Source of the DNA: Brachycybe producta | Taxonomy: Eukaryota > Arthropoda > Diplopoda > Playtdesmida > Andrognathidae | NCBI GenBank assembly: GCA_036925085.1 | Contig: JAUPFP010000006.1 | Location: 7,517,984 to 7,581,983, forward strand | Reading direction: 5' to 3' | DNA length: 64,000 nucleotides | Shown here: in pieces, positions 45,775 to 58,149 of the stretch | Layout of the letters: the number at the start of each line of letters is the position of its first letter | How positions within the stretch are numbered: the stretch's first letter is position 1 | Translations under genes and position numbers: made by a program | Notes under the pieces: generated by a model | The model's input: the letters and a program-made list of their open reading frames with translations, nothing else | The model's database searches: none | What the model was told of the DNA's origin: nothing

Positions 45775-46130
45775 CATAGGCGTAAATTAGGCTTGAAAAG
45801 TGGGATGGCAAGAGTTGGAATACCAAGAACAAAAAAGACCTCAGGAGGGCTCAAAAGACTTCCGAGGACACTTAAAACCCATAAATTAAAAAAAGTTAAA
45901 ATTGTCAAAAAATGAAAATATTCCAAAAGGGAAATATTCTCAAAAAATGGCAAAAAGTGAAAGTCTTCTAGATGCCCTGAAAAGCACTGAAATGTACTCA
46001 GGTGGGCGCAACAGACTTCCGAGGACAGATAACTTTGTGACAAATGTGTGAACTTGTATCCTGTTTTTATTTAAAAAAAAATTAGAAGTAATTTAAAAAA
46101 AAAAAGAAAATTAATTTAGTTATGCCTATG
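45775..46130. mobile_element. hAT MITE, CATAGGC ends
   Basis: 356 bp; left CATAGGCGTAAATTA and right TTATGCCTATG. Perfect 8-bp duplications GGCATATC lie at 45767-45774 and 46131-46138. The 93- and 64-codon frames across it are incidental. Confidence 0.8.
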
Positions 46131-47682
46131 GGCATATCATTATTAAAATCCTCAAATCCTCAAAAATTCAGGCATATTAACGCGTTCCACTTTTCATGAT
46201 GCGCATTAGCGTTGCACAAAGAATATCGTTTACTGGCAAATACCCACACGATGAACTGGCACCATAACCGATTATGACAACAGCAAAATTCAATGTGTTC
46301 ATTTGTCACAAATTGTGGTAAACCCTGAGGTAAACATATTTTACCCATTCCCGACAACTTAAAACTTGGAGACCAAGAAATTGACAACAAGTTTCTGGAC
46401 GACCCACTTATTGATGCTGTTTCAGTGACCAGGGGGGAGGGCCGGGGATGATCAAGGTCCGTGTCTCTTTTTAGTAAAAATGTTATTAAATATTCCTGAT
46501 TTATCCTAAACTTTGTTTTGCCCTTTTGTTTTGTTCAATAAATAGTTCTCAAAAATGAATATGCGATTTTATTATTTTAACCCTTTTTGGTAAACTCTGT
46601 AGATCGACTTGAAACTTCAAAATTGTCATTGTGAAAAATGAACAAGAAAGGTCTCTGATCATCCTTGGGCGGGGTACCCCTTTAAATGTGTTAAACAAAT
46701 AAGATCTCAGTATTAGTTATCATTGCTGCTGCCTACTGTGCTGTAGATGCACTTTATTAAAGAAGCTAATATTCGCTCTTTTATTTGATGTCAAGTCCTG
46801 CCCTATTATTCAATAGGATGTTTATAATTGTAAATATAAATGTTCTGGGCTACTGTGGCCCAACTCTGGACCAGTTTGTTATGCTCTGGTCAAGTATAGG
46901 TGGCTTGCAGGTCGATTCCTCCCAAGCTGAAACGCGCCCTGCTAGTTTTTTGTGTGCTAATGTTGTTGTGCCTTCTTCATTCAATTAGCTAATAGTGTAA
47001 TTTACTAATTAGAGATTTCTATCATCTGGAACTAATTCCAGTCAATCAATCGATCATTACTCATTAGTATTTATTACATCACATGTCCATGCATGTCATT
47101 TTACATAGTAGTTGTCTAGCTTGTGCTGTTCTCTGGTGTACAGCAAGTAGAATCATTTATTGATTATTTAATATAAACTTTTTATCATGGCGCTTGCTTA
47201 AACAGATAAAAGTGTTTGGAAAATCAGTAGGTAGGCCAACTTGTTGGATGTACGTAGACCTACTGTATATTTTTGTCATATTTATTACAAAGTGAAGATA
47301 TGCGAATATATAAAGATACAAATCACATCACTGTGACCCTTGCCACCTTTTTGACATTTTGACAAAATATCCACCCTTGTGTGGAGTCATTACAGAAAGG
47401 AATTCATACTGTCATAGACTCTTATGAAGTCTTATAAAGTCTTATGTGTATCATATGACAGTCATATAATGTTAGAAATACGTTAACAGTGTCACAATTT
47501 TCTGATCGCAAATATTTTAGTAAAATAATAATCTTGTAAAAGTTTGTGAATGTTTCATATTTTGTGGATTCATCCTTGTGTTTCCCTAATTATGTATATA
47601 GGGATTAATATTAAAATAATGCTTATATTTGCTTAATCACAATGACATTAGTTTCATGAGCATTATTACAGACAAAAATATC
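46131..47682. other. Intergenic DNA, nothing recognised
   Basis: Short frames up to 76 codons without codon bias or splice context; no paired termini found. Confidence 0.4.
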
Positions 47683-47788
47683 ATAAGCCCTACAGTAGTC
47701 ACAAAATGACAGATTATACTATAAGCAGGTCTATGCTTAATATTGCTTATAGTATAATCTGTCATTTTGTGACTACTGTAGGGCTTAT
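47683..47788. repeat. Perfect inverted repeat, 45-bp arms
   Basis: Left 47683-47727 and right 47744-47788 are exact reverse complements around a 16-nt loop. Arms start ATAAGCCCTACAGTAGTC. Confidence 0.9.
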
Positions 47789-50097
47789 CATATTATGCTG
47801 GGAGCTTATTACAGAAATCATCTTGAAATTTGCTAGAGAAATATGCCTTATGGTGTATCTGCTTATGATAAATTTTGATTGACTGTCGTATTATGCTTTA
47901 CATCAAGTCTGTGTGAGTCATACAGATATGATACGAGTATAATGACAATAGTTGTCCTTTAATAATATTTAGTGATTTTTACTTTTTTTTTGTAGTTAGT
48001 GTTGTGTTAGATATGACAATTTTCTGTCATAACACAATCTTAATACCTTCATGTAATGATCCCATCATTTAAATCACAGATTTTATAAAATAATTCATTC
48101 AAATTTCATTTGCAATTGCAAAAAATATTTGTTTGTAAACTATTTTCAATAGTATAGATTTTATACCATTGTGTGCTGCAGGGATAGTTTCTTATTTAGC
48201 GTTGTAAGGTGGCTGAATAGATATTTATTTTGTTGTTGCCCCCCCCCTCCAGACAGCGCCACTGCTGTGTCTATAATGCTATGTTTTATAGAAGTTTTTG
48301 TAAAATTTGGACGCGAATAAAAAAAATCAAGCAACAACATTACGAAAAAATTGAAATTGTTTTCAAAACTAGAATTGTAGAATTGTAGAATTTTCTCATG
48401 GCAATATCTTTAAAAACGAAACATAATATCGTAGTAGTTTGAAAATAACCCGTTTTGAGGTTTTTCCATTGGCATTTCATGAAAAGCTATGAAAAAAAAA
48501 GTCTTAGCATGTGTGTCATTACAACAAGATATTATGACTGTTTAACATCTGCTACATGACCATAAGCAGTGACATCATAAAGTGTGATTGTAACGGTTTT
48601 ATGCTTTTTATTTCTTTAATGGCAAACTTTAGAATTTAAAGTTAATAAATTTTCATGGAAATTTGAAAGTGTCAAATATTTCACATTTGTATTTCATTAT
48701 AAACAATCATAATTTTTTAGAAAAATCAAATTTCTTCTGTGATTTCTCTGTGAACATACCTATATGAAAATACGTTTGGTTACCATTCTACTTTTTAACG
48801 GGCTTTGACAATATTCTAAATTTGTTTTTGTTTTTTTTATTAAAACTTAAATCTACCGTACGTGTTATTTTCAAAGATATATCAATACATCAAAACACGA
48901 TTAGCTCCTTTTATTTCCTATTCTAGTTTCTAACATATACCTTTCGTGACGTTATTTCTATAAAAAGAAGCTAAGAAATAACCATTTTTTTTCTTCTATA
49001 AATAAGTTTAATAATCTAAAAAAAAAACTTCTATCTATATAATAAATATATATATATTTCTCTTATTTACCCGTCTATGGATTTTATGTGTTTTCTATGT
49101 TAGGCATATTTGATTTACGCTTGCGCACTGATTTTTATTATTTCATTGGTGTAGAATGTGTAAAATGTGTGGCGCTGATGATGTTTTTTTTTTTTTTTCA
49201 ACGAGAAAACATCGGTGGGTTCTTTACTTTCTCGTCGTCATTGATCTGTTTGTCAGAGAGCTATGTTATACATATATAGAGATATATATGTAGAGGTTAT
49301 ATTTGGGTTGTTATCTACAGTATGTATAGGGCCCTCCTATGTGGATTGTGTGGTAAAATGCAGCGCGCGAAATGCATTCAGTTCTTGCCATCCTCATCCT
49401 CATCATCATCATCATCATCCTCCTCCTCCTCCTGCTCCTCCACATCGTCGTTTATGCTTTTAGTCTTATATTCCTGCACCAACTTTTTAATAATAAGAAA
49501 GGGCAGCTTTGTTGCAGGATTCAAGCGTTTTCTCTTATTCCGTTATCTTTTGCCGGTACTTTTACTATATATTTTATTTCGAGTGGCATGTTATTTGTAA
49601 ATTGGTATATGGACCTATACAGAATTGTTTATTATTCACTATGATAGAAACAGACAACCAAAAAAAGTTTGATTTTCACTTCCGATTTCATACATTTCTT
49701 TTTTTGGATATGATTTTTTCATTGTGCCACAAATAATTTTCAGTGCCATTTCAGAAGAATATCTTAATGGAGTACATGTATTTCTATATTGGATCGAGGA
49801 GGATTTTGTGTGCAAGTTGGCAAAAAGTTGACGGATTGTTGCGTTTAATATTCTTGTTTTAGTGAGTTTGTTATTGTTATTGTTTTTTTTTCTTCAAACA
49901 AACAAAACGGTGAGATTTTATTATTATTTATATAATTATATAAAAATAATTATATAAAAAAATAAGTTGTTGTGTTTTGTGTTTGATGTCTACAGCCATT
50001 TAAATGGCATGTAGACTAAAACAATGTGTAGTGCGGATTATTAATGTAGAGAATATCGGTCATTAACATCGTCATTACTGATGACTATAATTTTAAA
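47789..50097. other. Presumed upstream region of the receptor-like gene
   Basis: Contains the 48.2-kb dispersed repeat, a fold-back family fragment at about 48790, and A/T and trinucleotide tracts. No TATA box could be assigned; any 5' untranslated exon is unresolved. Confidence 0.4.
49385..49450. repeat. Trinucleotide-rich tract (TCA)n/(TCC)n
   Basis: TCATCATCATCATCA followed by TCCTCCTCCTCC about 650 bp upstream of the receptor-like exon. Frames reading Ser or His runs across it are artefacts. Confidence 0.8.
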
Positions 50098-51391
50098 ATG
50101 CTCTCGATTCGAACGTATGAAATGTTTACTATGTTTTTGTCAGCAATTTGTCTAGTGTTTCCAACGGTTAGTTTATTTGATAACGGTAAAGAGCAATTCG
50201 GAAGAAATTCTGAAATGTCGTCGTCGTCGTCGCCTTTGAAAGAACGTGGTTCAAGAAATCCATCACCAATTTGGCAACAAAAAGAATCCGTATCTTCCTC
50301 TTCCTCTTTAACGTCATCTTCGTTTTCTTCTTCTTCGTCGTCGTCGTCGTCTTCTTCTTCTTCCAATCTGTTAACGATGTATCGTTGGCGCGAACCAACT
50401 GACGGAAATGATGTTGAATGGAGTCGTAGTAAACCGAAAAGGTCTCAGTTACGTCATCTTCGTAGCCGACAGCAACGTCTGTTACGGTTACGGCACCACG
50501 TGCCACTATTTACAGATGTTGATCAAAATGGGACTGTAAGTAATTCCACTTTAGAAAGTAACGGTACCGTTACTACAGATACTCCAACGGAGTCTTTTAG
50601 TACCGTCGGTGTTCCGAACTTACTAAATAAGATGAAAGCGTCAAACGATTTTCATTCTCTGGACGATGTTGTCAAAAAATATGCTACGAGTGGCCCTCGT
50701 CCTCGTGCATTTGCCATGAGTGCAGTACCATTAGACGATAACGGTGACAGTGGCATTAGCGGTGTTGATGAGAAGGACACGGATAGGACTATCGATGGTA
50801 ACGACGGTGGTCGTCCGAGAAACGACCACGAAAAAGATGATGCGGGCGAGGAAGAGGAGGATTACGATGATAGTACTCCAAGATCCGTTCCAAAGGATAA
50901 GACAATGATCAAAGATCTGGACATGGATATTGTGACTAAGTTTTTGAGAATTGTTGAAAGTCAGAGTTTACTCGGAGATAATTGCACTGCGGGAACGGAA
51001 ATGAATCTTGGAGACGGAGTGGTCGATCGTTACGCTCAAGAAAGATTTCGATTGGAAGCCGAAGTGGCAGTCAATCGAGCAAACTTCCTGACTCGTTTAT
51101 GGAAATACGCTTGGACTACTCTCGAAAGTTCCGAGTATTTGCTTTATACTTCCGTGCGTTCGATGGTTGAGTTTGATGATGATATTTTTGCTGGAGGTAA
51201 TTGTTATGACAATTATGCTTACAAGGATTACTGGCTCTTTTGTCCGTTTGGTTATCGTCTTCCCGAAGGACCCATCTTAGTTAAAGATCTTGCAGTGGAG
51301 TACAAGTATCTTAGTAACACTTCCGAATGGTTCTATAGAGCCAGAAAATCGGCCGAAAGGGTGATTCAAAACTTCACAAGTTTCAAATTTG
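50098..51391 (+). CDS. First coding exon of a GPR158/GPR179-like class C orphan receptor (partial)
   Basis: 431 codons plus one base, ending at a donor AAATTTG|GTAAGT; the frame reads on into intron to a stop at 51546, which is not the real C-terminus. A leader (MFTMFLSAICLVFPTVS) suggests secretion of the N-terminus. Residues about 40-90 are serine-rich with a run of 13 Ser, then a basic stretch, N-glycosylation sequons and an acidic linker. From about residue 294 (NCTAGTEMNL) comes a compact Cys-containing domain: VAVNRANFLTRLWKYA, NCYDNYAYKDYWLFCPFGYRL, ILVKDLAVEYKYL, then TSEWFYRARKSAE. The ANFL and L-x-D-L-(S/A)...T-E-W-F-x-x-x-R segments resemble the extracellular Cache domain of GPR158/GPR179 as I recall it. 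That is family knowledge, not a search. The seven-helix part was not found downstream, so the following intron probably exceeds 12 kb. Confidence 0.75.
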
Positions 51392-51734
51392 GTAAGTCTA
51401 GTCCTTGTTGTTGTTGTTCTAGTTTTTTTTGTTATTTTTTTGTCACGGAAATTGTGTTTTTAGGAAATATTGCATTTAAAGATTTAAGATTAAAGTATAG
51501 GGAAGACTGGGGAAATAAGAGACAGGTTTGGATTAACGGTTTTTAATTGTTTTAAAGGAATAGATATACAAATTAAACATGTAAGTAAACACCTGGAGTT
51601 CTTTTCTTTTTACAATTGACTACATGCTGAAAAATACTGAAACAAAAAAATGTGGATCTCATCATGCGAGAGAAAAAAAAATTGACAATTGCAGAGAATC
51701 ATTGTTTGAACTTATATACGCTGCATTCACGGGG

Positions 51735-52058
51735 TCAGGGCCGCCGAAAGGTGGCCCGGGCCCCAAGAAAACAATAATTCCGGGCCCCATGACAGAAAAA
51801 TAAAATGCGTGTATTTATAAATTGTTCGTTATTTTATTGTGTAAGAAAATATAAAAAATTTTAAACATAAATTAAGATTATTAGACTTTTTTTTAGATGT
51901 ATTTTAGCTGTTATCAGTGCTAACAGCTAAAATACATAAATAAACTGTGCAATCAATTTTGGTTTGCGGTCAGGACCTATAAATACCGTTATTACTAGTA
52001 TTACTACGTAATACGATTACCGACAAGACAAAATTACAAATAATAAAATTGGATCGTG

Positions 52059-52098
<40 letters not shown>

Positions 52099-52166
52099 AG
52101 ACCAGGGCACTGTAGGCTGCAGGAGCCCTGGAAATTTGTCCCGGCTCCCCAACTCTCGTCGGCCCT
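51735..52166. mobile_element. hAT MITE, CAGGGCCG ends, with long A tract
   Basis: About 432 bp; ends CAGGGCCGCCGA and TCGTCGGCCCT. Flanked by TCACGGGG (51727-51734, 52167-52174). It contains a homopolymer run of more than 30 A near 52064-52095 and inner GGGCCCC pairs. The exact end could shift by one base. Confidence 0.75.
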
Positions 52167-52843
52167 TCACGGGGCAAAAAGGGACACTTGTGTGTGGGAC
52201 AAAAAAAGCAGTTATTTTGTCACATCAACTTAAGATTGTGAATTATTTTTGTTTTATTAAAAAACAGCTAAATTTCAACACTGACTTCAGAACAAAAAGA
52301 GGTAATTTTGTGACACCATCTGGGTTGCACATTAATTTTTAAAAAAACGTTCAGTAGGCCAGCTTCACACAGTCACTCTTTGCTGATACAAGGCAACATC
52401 ACCCGAGTAACCGACGAATTGACTTCAAAGAGGGTCGCTTGTTTATCTATTTCGCATGTCAAATAGAAAACATGTATCCAGATACAAGTCGCTGTGTCCG
52501 ACGAAAATGTTGCCAAGTCGTTTGATAAGAGTGTCAGGCGATTATCGCCTGGTGAGGGGGAGGGGGGAGGGGACATTATTGAAAGGAAGCTTCAAGTTGT
52601 TTCTTCGTGTAAACTCATAACTTCATAAGAGAGAGAGAGCTTTTATAAACACCACTTATTCTATTTTCATGGCTCTCATTATTGCCTGCATTGTTAGGTT
52701 TCTTTGTTAAAGTTATTTATGTCCAGAGTAGATTTTCAACCATCAACATTGTTTTAACCGTTTTTCTCATGGAATATAGATAGTATTTTTCTGCACCTTG
52801 TGGTTTGTTACTTTTTCTAATAGCGGTCACGCATAAGATCCCT

Positions 52844-53162
52844 CACACCTAGTAGACACCTGATAATTTAAATGCATTTAAATAATAAACGTGTTCTACA
52901 GAGAACCCTGTGAAGAACAAACAAACAATATGTCGTCGAATTCAATTTATTCAATTAATAATCTGAAAATATTGAGTTAATGCTTAAATAATAATTATAT
53001 AAACTTTTCACAAAATATTGATTTAGTATTTCAATTTAAAATATTAATAATAAAAGTCAATTTTTATTTGGGGTTCATGTCCTTTATTGGATTCCGTATA
53101 ATTCACTTAAACACATATAATTTGAATTCATTTAACTCATGTGTGTGTGTACAAGGTATTAC
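52844..53162 (+). mobile_element. MITE family B, copy 3
   Basis: Near full length: ACACCTAGTAGACACCTGAT, AACGTGTTCTACAGAG, then ACAAGGTATT at the end. It lies immediately upstream of Helitron-like copy 2. Confidence 0.75.
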
Positions 53163-53242
53163 ACTCTTCTTTTTGTGATTTCTTATTACTTAAATATTCA
53201 AATTTAGTAGTTTATGAAAGTAATATTATATACTGTATATAT

Positions 53243-53756
53243 TAAGCCAGGTCTGTGTGTGTGTAACGTCGGATTTTATATAAATTTGAATAAATGAACT
53301 GCTTTTTTTTTCTCAAGGTCAACTATATGTCGCACACTCCCCATCCATGAACCCCATGATATTAAATAGGAGAGGGGGGGGGGAAAGGTTGGAAAGTGTA
53401 GAAGGGGAGAGAGAAAAAGTGGGAGGGGGTGACTGAAACTGAAATGAAAGGAGTAAAAAAGGAACAAACGACGCGCATGCGCACACCAGAGGAAATGAAA
53501 AACTCATTTTCTCTTTCAAATATACAATAAAAAAGGGAGGGGATAATAGTAGCAAAATTAAACTACAGTTTATCACAGGCAATTGTGCCCAGCATTAGAA
53601 TTTCTTTTGCTCAGCCCTTTTATGAACGTCATCAATTTCTAATTGGTTTATTACTTTGTCTGACGTCATAAAAGGGCGGAGGAAATAAAATTCTAATGCT
53701 GGGCACAATTGCCTGTGAATTTGGCTCCCGTCATTTATGACAGGTTACCCCACTAG
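53243..53756 (+). mobile_element. Helitron-like non-autonomous element, copy 2
   Basis: Same family as copy 1 in the opposite window orientation. The 3' end is hairpin 53727-53744 (one mismatched pair), then TTACCCCACTAG and a T. The start is approximate, from shared sequence with copy 1. It carries an intact palindromic ACAGGCAATT module at 53575-53716. Confidence 0.65.
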
Positions 53757-53989
53757 TTTGTTTATGAATGTATAATATACATTAGACGTATAATATACAT
53801 TAGACGTATAATATAATAACAGGTGTCTCAAATTCGCAGTTCCGAAGTTGCTCAATTTACTCTAGCAACGAAGCAGTAATTTGAAACGTTAAAAAAAAAC
53901 TCCTCAGTACCTGAATAAAAAATATTAAAGAATAAACACGATTTTTCTTAAAACTGAAAAAAAAATGTTAACGCAAAACAGCATGCATG

Positions 53990-54815
53990 TTAAAATAAAT
54001 GTATTGATCTCAAAAAGAAATCAATACATTTTAACATGGGTCAAGCAAATTAGCATAAGTCAAAAGGGTGTAAAAAACTAAAACCCTTTTGAATATTGCA
54101 ATCTACAGATTTTCATACTCGGGTCACAAAATTCATAATGCGATTGTATTGTTCAAAACAAAGACTAACGAGAGATTTTCTGAACGTTAAATTTCACATA
54201 GCCCGTGTACGTCCCGCATGACACCATTGATAGATACAATGTTAAGTGAAAATTAATGTGTCCAAAAACAGGATCTCGATTTTAGCCACCATTGATGCCT
54301 TTCGGTTGAATTCTTAACTATAATTAACATTGTAATCTCTTCTTGAATATTGTAGCCGGTTAATTGGGGGCCAAAAGTAAAATGGGGACCAAAAATAAAT
54401 AAATTAAAAAAATGGGGGCCAACACGATTTCATAGCCGGTGGGGCCAACCACTAGCCAGTCCGGCCCTGGCCAGGTATTAACATAGCTTTTTTGCAATAT
54501 ATAAAGGTTTTTTTTTGTTTATTTTATACAATTTTTAATTATACTAATTTGCTTGACCCATATATGTTAAACACCTTTGACTTCGAAAAGGTCCATTTTA
54601 CTAGCCACCTTTCGGTTTTTTTTCCAAACATTTTTTTTCAGCCTTGAGAATAATCGTGTTTGTTTTAATAGGTTCTTCTGGTATTATGGTAAATTCATGA
54701 CGTTTCAAAGTGTCGTTTGGTTGCCAGAGGCCATTTGAGCAACTTTTGAAACGCAAAATTGACCGTGTCTCATGACACGAGAGTCTCTGGAGTGCAGGTC
54801 TAGGTTCTTAAGATG
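53990..54815. mobile_element. Degraded copy of the TAAGAGCCTAGA MITE family with nested material
   Basis: Contains CATGAGACACGG-like and CTAGGTTCTTAAG ends in inverted orientation relative to 15753-16226, and the TTAGCATAA...AATTTGCTTGACC inner repeat. A piece of another CAGGGCCGG-type element lies at about 54357-54473. Limits are approximate. Confidence 0.45.
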
Positions 54816-56059
54816 ACTTTTAAGTTATTAGCTAGTATTTTAATTGATAAAGGTAGATTATGTACAAAATTAAACTTGAACACGCGAAAAATATGAAACA
54901 CATACCGAAATGTTTTGGAAAATCTTGAAAATTACGGTACCAAAATTGTAAGAAAACAAAAATATGGCACGAATATTTAATTATAGTAAAACTTTGAAGC
55001 ATCACCCAGGGTATGGATTAATGTAGGAAAATAGAAAAATATATATTTTTATTTCTACAATATTTATGGTATTTTCACTCTTGTGTTCTCTCTGGTTGCA
55101 CTGCTGATTGTCTTTAGTTTGAGTAAGATCTACTTATGTTTTCAACATTATATAATTTGAACAAAAAAGCAAATTATTTGAAGATATTTCACTTTTATTT
55201 GTTCATTATCACTTTTAGAAAAAAATGACAAGATGGCAGCACGAAATTTATTTTTTTTGTGGGGAATTTTATGAACATGGCTGTTAAAGAGACCATTACC
55301 TCTAGAAATGTCTGCTTAAAATTATGAAAAAACTTACCTTTTGATTGTAAAAATGATTTTTTTTTAAAAAGTACCTTCTTAATTTTAAAAAAAAACTTCA
55401 AAATGAATCGGTATTTGGTAGAAACAACATGAATTGGAACTAAACCAATAAAAAGTGTACTCCTATATTCGAAAAAATATCGATATATCGATATTTAAGC
55501 CTTTTGCCTGTGTTGTCACCTCACATTACTTTTAATTCACTATTCAAATACATGTATTCCCTATTACTTTTAATTCACTATTCAAATACAGGTATTTCCT
55601 ATTCATTTCAAAGTAGCCTACTATGGATTTAATATTGGAATTATCCCCACCTGCCACATGGCTCTCGAATTGATTGGAAAGTTGTATTGCGTTTAACATG
55701 ACTAGGGAATACATGTATTTGATTAAGGAACTATGAAAATATTGTCAACCTCACATTTCGTTTTTAGAAATTTTAAAATGGCGTCTTTTAGTGACTAATA
55801 AAAGTCACTTCATTTTTAAGTTTTTTTTTAAAAAATAATTTTAATGTCTTATTTTTAATTTTTAAAATTAATTTAGCAATCGTTGAGTCAGTCTAGACGA
55901 TATTTCAACAAAACAACTCTTAAGTCTTTAATTTTTTCCCCATCACCTAATGTTTTCCAAGTATAAGATTGAATTAGTGAATCATATGCTTGTAATTAAA
56001 GTCACAAATACAATTATCTTGTGTAAAAATACAGTAGTAAAGACACAACAATTATTTTA
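54816..56059. other. Presumed intron of the receptor-like gene, AT-rich
   Basis: The word TTCACTATTCAAATACA is directly repeated at about 55530 and 55575. ATATCGATATATCGATAT lies at 55478. Nothing coding. Confidence 0.4.
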
Positions 56060-56529
56060 TTTTATATGTGTGTGTGTGTGTGTGTGTGGAGTAACAACTG
56101 TACAAAACCATTGAAGCACGTCGGAATTTATATAAATTTGAATAAATGAACCGTTTTTTTTTCTCAAGGTCAACTATATGTTGAACTCTTCCTTTGAAAA
56201 GTGTAGAAGGGAGAGATAGAGAGAGAGAGAGAAAAGTGGGAGGGGGTGAGGGGGAAAACGTTGGAAAGTGTAGAAAGGGGAGAGAGAGAGAAAAGTGGGA
56301 GGGGGTGAGGGGGAAAACGTTGGAAAGTGTAGAAAGGGGAGAGAGAGAGAAAAAAAAGTGGGAGGGGAGAGGGGAAAAGGTTGGAAAGTGTAGAAGGGGA
56401 GAGAGAGAAAAGTGGGAGGGGTGACTGAAATTGAAATGAAAGGAGTAAAAAAAGGAAAAAAAACGACGCGCATGCACACAATTGCCTGTGAATTTTGCTC
56501 CCGTCATTTATGACGGGTTACCCCACTAG
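56060..56529 (+). mobile_element. Helitron-like non-autonomous element, copy 3
   Basis: The 3' end is a perfect hairpin CCCGTCAT-TT-ATGACGGG (56500-56517), then TTACCCCACTAG and a T. The palindromic module is almost wholly deleted, leaving only its right end (ACAATTGCCTGT). A purine-rich ~60-bp unit is tandemly repeated about 3.5 times at 56190-56420. The 5' limit is approximate. Confidence 0.65.
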
Positions 56530-57244
56530 TTATTTAAAAAAAATCTATTTCACGGTATTAATTTGAGATATACACACTGGTATATCAGTGATATACAGCT
56601 ATGGAAAAATAAATACGCTCATAGCAACCACATTGCAACCAAATTTCCTCCATTTTGATCAATATTTCATGGAAATCTTTATTGGAAATAAAAAGTACCG
56701 AACGTCTTTATCTACAGAAAATGTGTCAGTTATGTCTCAACAAAGTTTATTTAAATTATTATTAACAATGCATGTAGTCACAATTTTCTTATCAACTCAA
56801 AAGCATTCAAAATACCCTTAAAATGACTACAATTAGGCCTAGTTTGATAATTTTTTTAAGATTTTATTGTTATATGGCAACAATCTTGGCATACATTTCG
56901 AATTTATACATATATAAAACTAAGATTAGTGCTAAAAATTTTGTAACTAATTAAAAAAAGTATTAAGACGAAACTGACAAATCTTTATCATAAATACGAT
57001 CAAAAATATATCTAGCCTACTTTAGATTTTAATAAAGATTTTCCATGAAATAAATTGATGTCAAATTATAGATTTGCATTTTGTGTTTGCTATTTATTTT
57101 TGCTTAGCTGTATTTCCAAAAATCCTGGTATGAATCCCCCTTGCTAATATGAAGGTGACCGAGTATGTCATCTAAACAATACCAAAAAACCCCTCTGTTT
57201 TTTCTGCTTTCTGTGAAAAGTTATGTATATGGAAACCCTTTATT

Positions 57245-57428
57245 ATGCCCTGTTTCCATTATGGTGAAAATTTCAACTTTTTGAAAATTTTAACTGGTGA
57301 AAAATAGAAAAAACTTGGCCCCTTCCGCCCATTCACTATCATAGGCAAATGCCACGTTTTGTTCAATTTATCACCAGTTGAACATTTTAAAAAAGTCCAA
57401 ATTTTCACCCCAATGGAAACATTGCCTT
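57245..57428. mobile_element. Small MITE with TGTTTCCATT terminal repeats
   Basis: Left TGTTTCCATTATGGTGAAAA and right TTTTCACCCCAATGGAAACA are inverted repeats of about 25 bp around a 130-bp core. Confidence 0.65.
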
Positions 57429-58149
57429 AGTGTTGAAGTTCAATTGCTAATTTCCTTTCTTGAATTTGGACATAAGTTCAATTAGTCCTCCATGGTTACA
57501 CATGTTTACTTTGTAACCATGGCTGAATTAGCCCTGAGCTTTTTGACTTTTACTTTCAAGACAACTGCTATAAGCAAACTCTTAATTACAACCACCAAAT
57601 GTTCAAAACAAAAATCCATGTTATTATGACTATAGTATTTAAGAATCTAGAGTAGAATGTGTCTTGAAACAAAACTTGTTGAAAGGGGTGGGTGGGGGTC
57701 TTCATTTATTTTACTGGCCCGTTGTAGGTCCCCCCCTTTCTCCACATTTTCTACATGTTTCCTGACAACTATCGATCCATAAACCACTTTCGAGTTTCTA
57801 AAATTTCCTTGTAATAAAGCTGTAGTCATCTGGGTGAGAAATTGTCTTATATTTCTTTGTGATGTTCTCTAACTTTCAACGTAAGAGCGTATAATTTTCA
57901 GGTTCAAATTCAAGTAGGAAATTTTGAACTAAAAAAAACTTCAGCTTTTGAAGTTGGAACCCTCTAAACAGGTTCTTCGCATAAAGAAACTATTGAAAGG
58001 TACTCATTAGGGTGCGTTCAGACTACTTGTACTCGGGCTGGGGTGTGTACCCTTGTAGACATGTCTGGCTCGTGCTTTCGTTAACTTAGGATTGAGAGTT
58101 CAGTTACTCGCGAGGATCCGATGAGCGATGGCAAAGTTTTGATCACCAG

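Noticed and set aside
49263-49644. Overlapping Ser- or His-rich frames
   Set aside because: They arise from a (TCA)n/(TCC)n tract; no splice or codon support.
51392-51546. Continuation of the receptor-like frame to the stop at 51546
   Set aside because: It reads through a consensus donor GTAAGT into Cys/Phe low complexity, so it is intronic.
56052-56507. 151-codon Ser/Pro/Phe-rich frame
   Set aside because: It is the complement of the purine-rich ~60-bp tandem repeat in Helitron-like copy 3.
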